Shown here piece by piece: positions 30,229 through 33,133 of a stretch of DNA of 33,133 nt; the first letter of the stretch is position 1; every line of letters begins with the position of its first letter. Source of the DNA: Micrococcus terreus (GTDB lineage: Bacteria; Actinomycetota; Actinomycetes; Actinomycetales; Micrococcaceae); the NCBI RefSeq assembly GCF_900116905.1, contig NZ_FPCG01000014.1, positions 1 through 33,133 on the forward strand, in the 5' to 3' direction. A program made the position numbers and the translations under genes. Under the pieces are notes generated by a model, which saw only the letters and a list, made by a program, of their open reading frames with translations, made no database searches and was not told the DNA's origin.

Positions 30229-31284
30229 CAGTGGCCCAGATCCGCGTGTCCAGCAGCACCTGGGCATGCCCGGACTCCACGAGTGGCTCCACCACGGCCA
30301 GCAGGGCGCTCATGGAATCATCCACCTCCAGCTGCACCGCATACTGGGCGGTCAGCAGGGACAGCAGCGTGCGCACAGACTCGGTGGCGCTCTGCTCTTC
30401 CAGCTGCGGGTTCCAGCCCAGGAGCACGTCGGCCGGATCGTCCGTGCGCTCAGGGGTGTAGGAGATGGCAAAGGCCTGGATGGTCCCACCCTCAGCCTTC
30501 GGACGGTCTCGCAGCACCACGGCCCCGGAGGCCCCGGTGGAGTCGGCCAGCAGCAGCTGCTGGGCCCGGCCCACGCTCATCTGCGCGGGGTCCCACGCGT
30601 GCACGGCCTCGTAGAACGCCGCCACGGTCTGGGTCAGCTCCACCGACCCGGTGGCCAGGTCCTCAATGGCCGGCTGATCCGCCTCGGACTCCATCTGCGG
30701 CAGGGCCAGGGCGCCGGGCCCCACAGCAATCCGCCGCGACCGCTGGATCGGCGCCATACCGGATCCGGTCAGGAACGCCTCGGTGGCCTGCTCGGCCCCG
30801 GCCTTCTCCCCGGTCCCGACGGCGAAGCGCGCCTTGAGCTCCACGGCCCCCGACGACGCTGAGCTCAGGTCATGCCCCGCCGAGACGGCCAGGGAGGCTG
30901 CCTTGCGCAGGGCCGTCACCACTGCCGTGCCGATCCCCCGGCCCCGCTGTTCCCGGGCGGTCTCCACGTAGAGCCAGAGTCGCTGCGGGTGCACCGTCGA
31001 GGTGGCCACCGTGCCGGCGGCCACGGCGACGCCGTCGTCCTCGGCCACCAGGCATACCGACCATCCCTGACCGGACGTGGCAGGTGAGGCGGTCACCGAG
31101 GTGACGGAGCCGTCGTCGGGGTCCGCGCAGACCTCCGCGGCCAGGCGCGGGTCCAATGACTCGCGCAGCAGGGTGCGGTCCTGGTGCTGCTGCGGCGTGT
31201 CCGGGTCGCCCCAGATCTCCAGCAGCCTCAGGTCATCGCCCTCCTGCCAGGGACGCAGGGTGATTCCGGCCGGGATGGTGGCAC

Positions 31285-31288
<4 letters not shown>
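30212..31288 (-). CDS. GNAT-family acetyltransferase, two-domain
   Basis: This is a 358-residue protein. The N-terminal domain has the acetyl-CoA loop with [20 protein letters not shown] followed by [13 protein letters not shown], a clean Q/R-x-x-G-x-G/A-type motif. The C-terminal half shows weaker strands ([20 protein letters not shown] and [20 protein letters not shown]), consistent with a degenerate second GNAT domain that lacks a clear binding loop. GTG 31288 overlaps the glyS stop by 4 nt (GTGA), and the end overlaps the YibE/F gene, so all belong to one operon. The substrate is unknown. Confidence 0.82.
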
Positions 31289-32664
<1,376 letters not shown>

Positions 32665-32742
32665 GAGGGCATCACATCCGTGTCTGGTACAGGGCCGCTG
32701 GCGGCGGCCTGCGCACTGGCGCGTGGTGGGGTTCAGTACAGC

Positions 32743-32773
32743 GGCCGGAGTCGCTCCGGCCCGGACCATTCTA
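32743..32773 (-). promoter_or_regulatory. glyS promoter -10 and leader hairpin
   Basis: TAGAAT (32773-32768, minus strand) is a strong -10 hexamer. No good -35 is present at the usual distance. Downstream, GGCCGGAG and CTCCGGCC (32743-32761) form a perfect 8-bp stem with a 3-nt loop near the transcript start. No T-box-type features were found in the about 100-nt leader. Confidence 0.4.
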
Positions 32774-32822
32774 GGTGTACCCGGCCAGGAGGTTGGTGGC
32801 GGTAGGGCTGGGTTGAATGTGG

Positions 32823-32879
32823 GAGAACCTCCGGGTGTGATGTGGCTTGTCTAAGGCCCACGTCGTCCCGGAGGTTCTC
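32823..32879 (+). promoter_or_regulatory. Inverted repeat enclosing the transposase ribosome-binding site
   Basis: GAGAACCTCCGGG (32823-32835) is perfectly complementary to CCCGGAGGTTCTC (32867-32879). The right arm contains the GGAGG Shine-Dalgarno sequence (32870-32874) and ends directly before the ATG at 32880. The loop is 31 nt. Confidence 0.75.
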
Positions 32880-33133
32880 ATGTCCCACGGTAGTGCCCGG
32901 CTGACTGTTCATGGTCGCCGTTTGATTGTCCAGCGCCATCAGCAGGGCTGGAAGCAGGCTCATATCGCCGCCGCGATGGGAGTCTCACGTAAATGCGTGA
33001 AGACCTGGATCGACCGGTTCGCCGCCGAAGGCGAACCTGGACTGGCCACCCGGTCCTCCAGGCCGCATTCGATGCCGACCAAGACCAGCGCAGAGACCGA
33101 AGCGAAGGTGCTAGCTGCCCGCGCTGAGAATCG
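32880..33133 (+). CDS. IS481-family transposase, N-terminal part
   Basis: The frame is open to the window end (84 complete codons). It starts MSHGSARLTVHGRRLIVQRH, then QQGWKQAHIAAAMGVSRKCV, a helix-turn-helix, followed by KTWIDRFAAEGEPGLATRSS and RPHSMPTKTSAE. This is the standard N-terminus of IS481 transposases, with the RP-x-x-x-P linker before the DDE domain. GGAGG sits 5 nt upstream of the ATG. The catalytic domain is outside the window, so activity cannot be judged. Confidence 0.88.
   Translation, partial: MSHGSARLTVHGRRLIVQRHQQGWKQAHIAAAMGVSRKCVKTWIDRFAAEGEPGLATRSSRPHSMPTKTSAETEAKVLAARAEN

Larger units (their letters stand above)
32818..33133 (+). mobile_element. IS481-family insertion sequence, left part
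   Basis: The element starts near TGTGGGAGAACC at 32818, 45 nt upstream of the glyS -10 region, and runs off the window. The boundary is estimated from the likely terminal repeat. The other end, and so any target duplication, is not visible. Confidence 0.55.

Overview
The window reads as a chromosomal segment of a high-GC actinomycete, most likely Micrococcaceae (Micrococcus/Kocuria-like). The basis is very GC-rich codon use, the run of housekeeping genes glyS, dusB, dgt, dnaG and tRNA-Asn, and an Erm of the Erm(X)/Erm(36) type. The genus is an inference. Two parts meet at the tRNA-Asn gene (15219-15291).

Positions 1-15218 form an accessory island. It opens with an IS5-family fragment (1-370) that truncates a small winged-helix-like gene. 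Next come a conserved protein of unknown function with a GIY-YIG-like motif (849-1898) and a compact, low-GC operon of three overlapping genes, all on the minus strand (4896 down to 2018). These are a nuclease-like/CTD protein, an 84-residue middle component and a DUF2326-type ABC ATPase, which together match the predicted ABC-three-component (ABC-3C) conflict systems. A textbook promoter lies upstream. Then follow debris (C-terminal relaxase-like remnant, IS3-type OrfA stub, decayed 1440-bp IS256-family element) and an inducible macrolide resistance cassette: a 14-codon leader peptide, an attenuator, an Erm methyltransferase and a translationally coupled AraC-type regulator. A TetR regulator and a divergent tandem-GNAT gene follow.

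Positions 10298-14933 hold a plasmid- or ICE-like replication/regulation cassette. A divergent Cro/CI-like regulator pair flanks a tightly overlapping minus-strand operon: XRE, a ParB-like HTH protein, a DUF2637 (Spd-like) membrane protein, a winged-helix replication-type protein, a sigma-70-like protein and a small membrane protein. Three structured DNA elements sit inside its coding sequences: 45-bp iteron-like repeats, a 24-bp palindrome and a 13-bp-stem inverted repeat. The plus-strand regulator gene runs into the tRNA-Asn gene, as if the attachment site lay at its 3' end. No integrase is visible here.

Positions 15292-32817 are the core-like region: a PepSY-type lipoprotein, dnaG, an AAHS-type MFS transporter, a sirtuin with a desuccinylase-type Y-x-x-R motif, dgt, dusB, a luciferase-like oxidoreductase, three paralogous lipoproteins (the third with TGA exactly at the lipobox cysteine), a PaaI-type thioesterase, and a glyS-GNAT-YibE/F-CDF operon with 4- to 17-nt overlaps. 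The window closes inside an IS481-family element (from about 32818) whose transposase ribosome-binding site lies in one arm of a perfect 13-bp inverted repeat.
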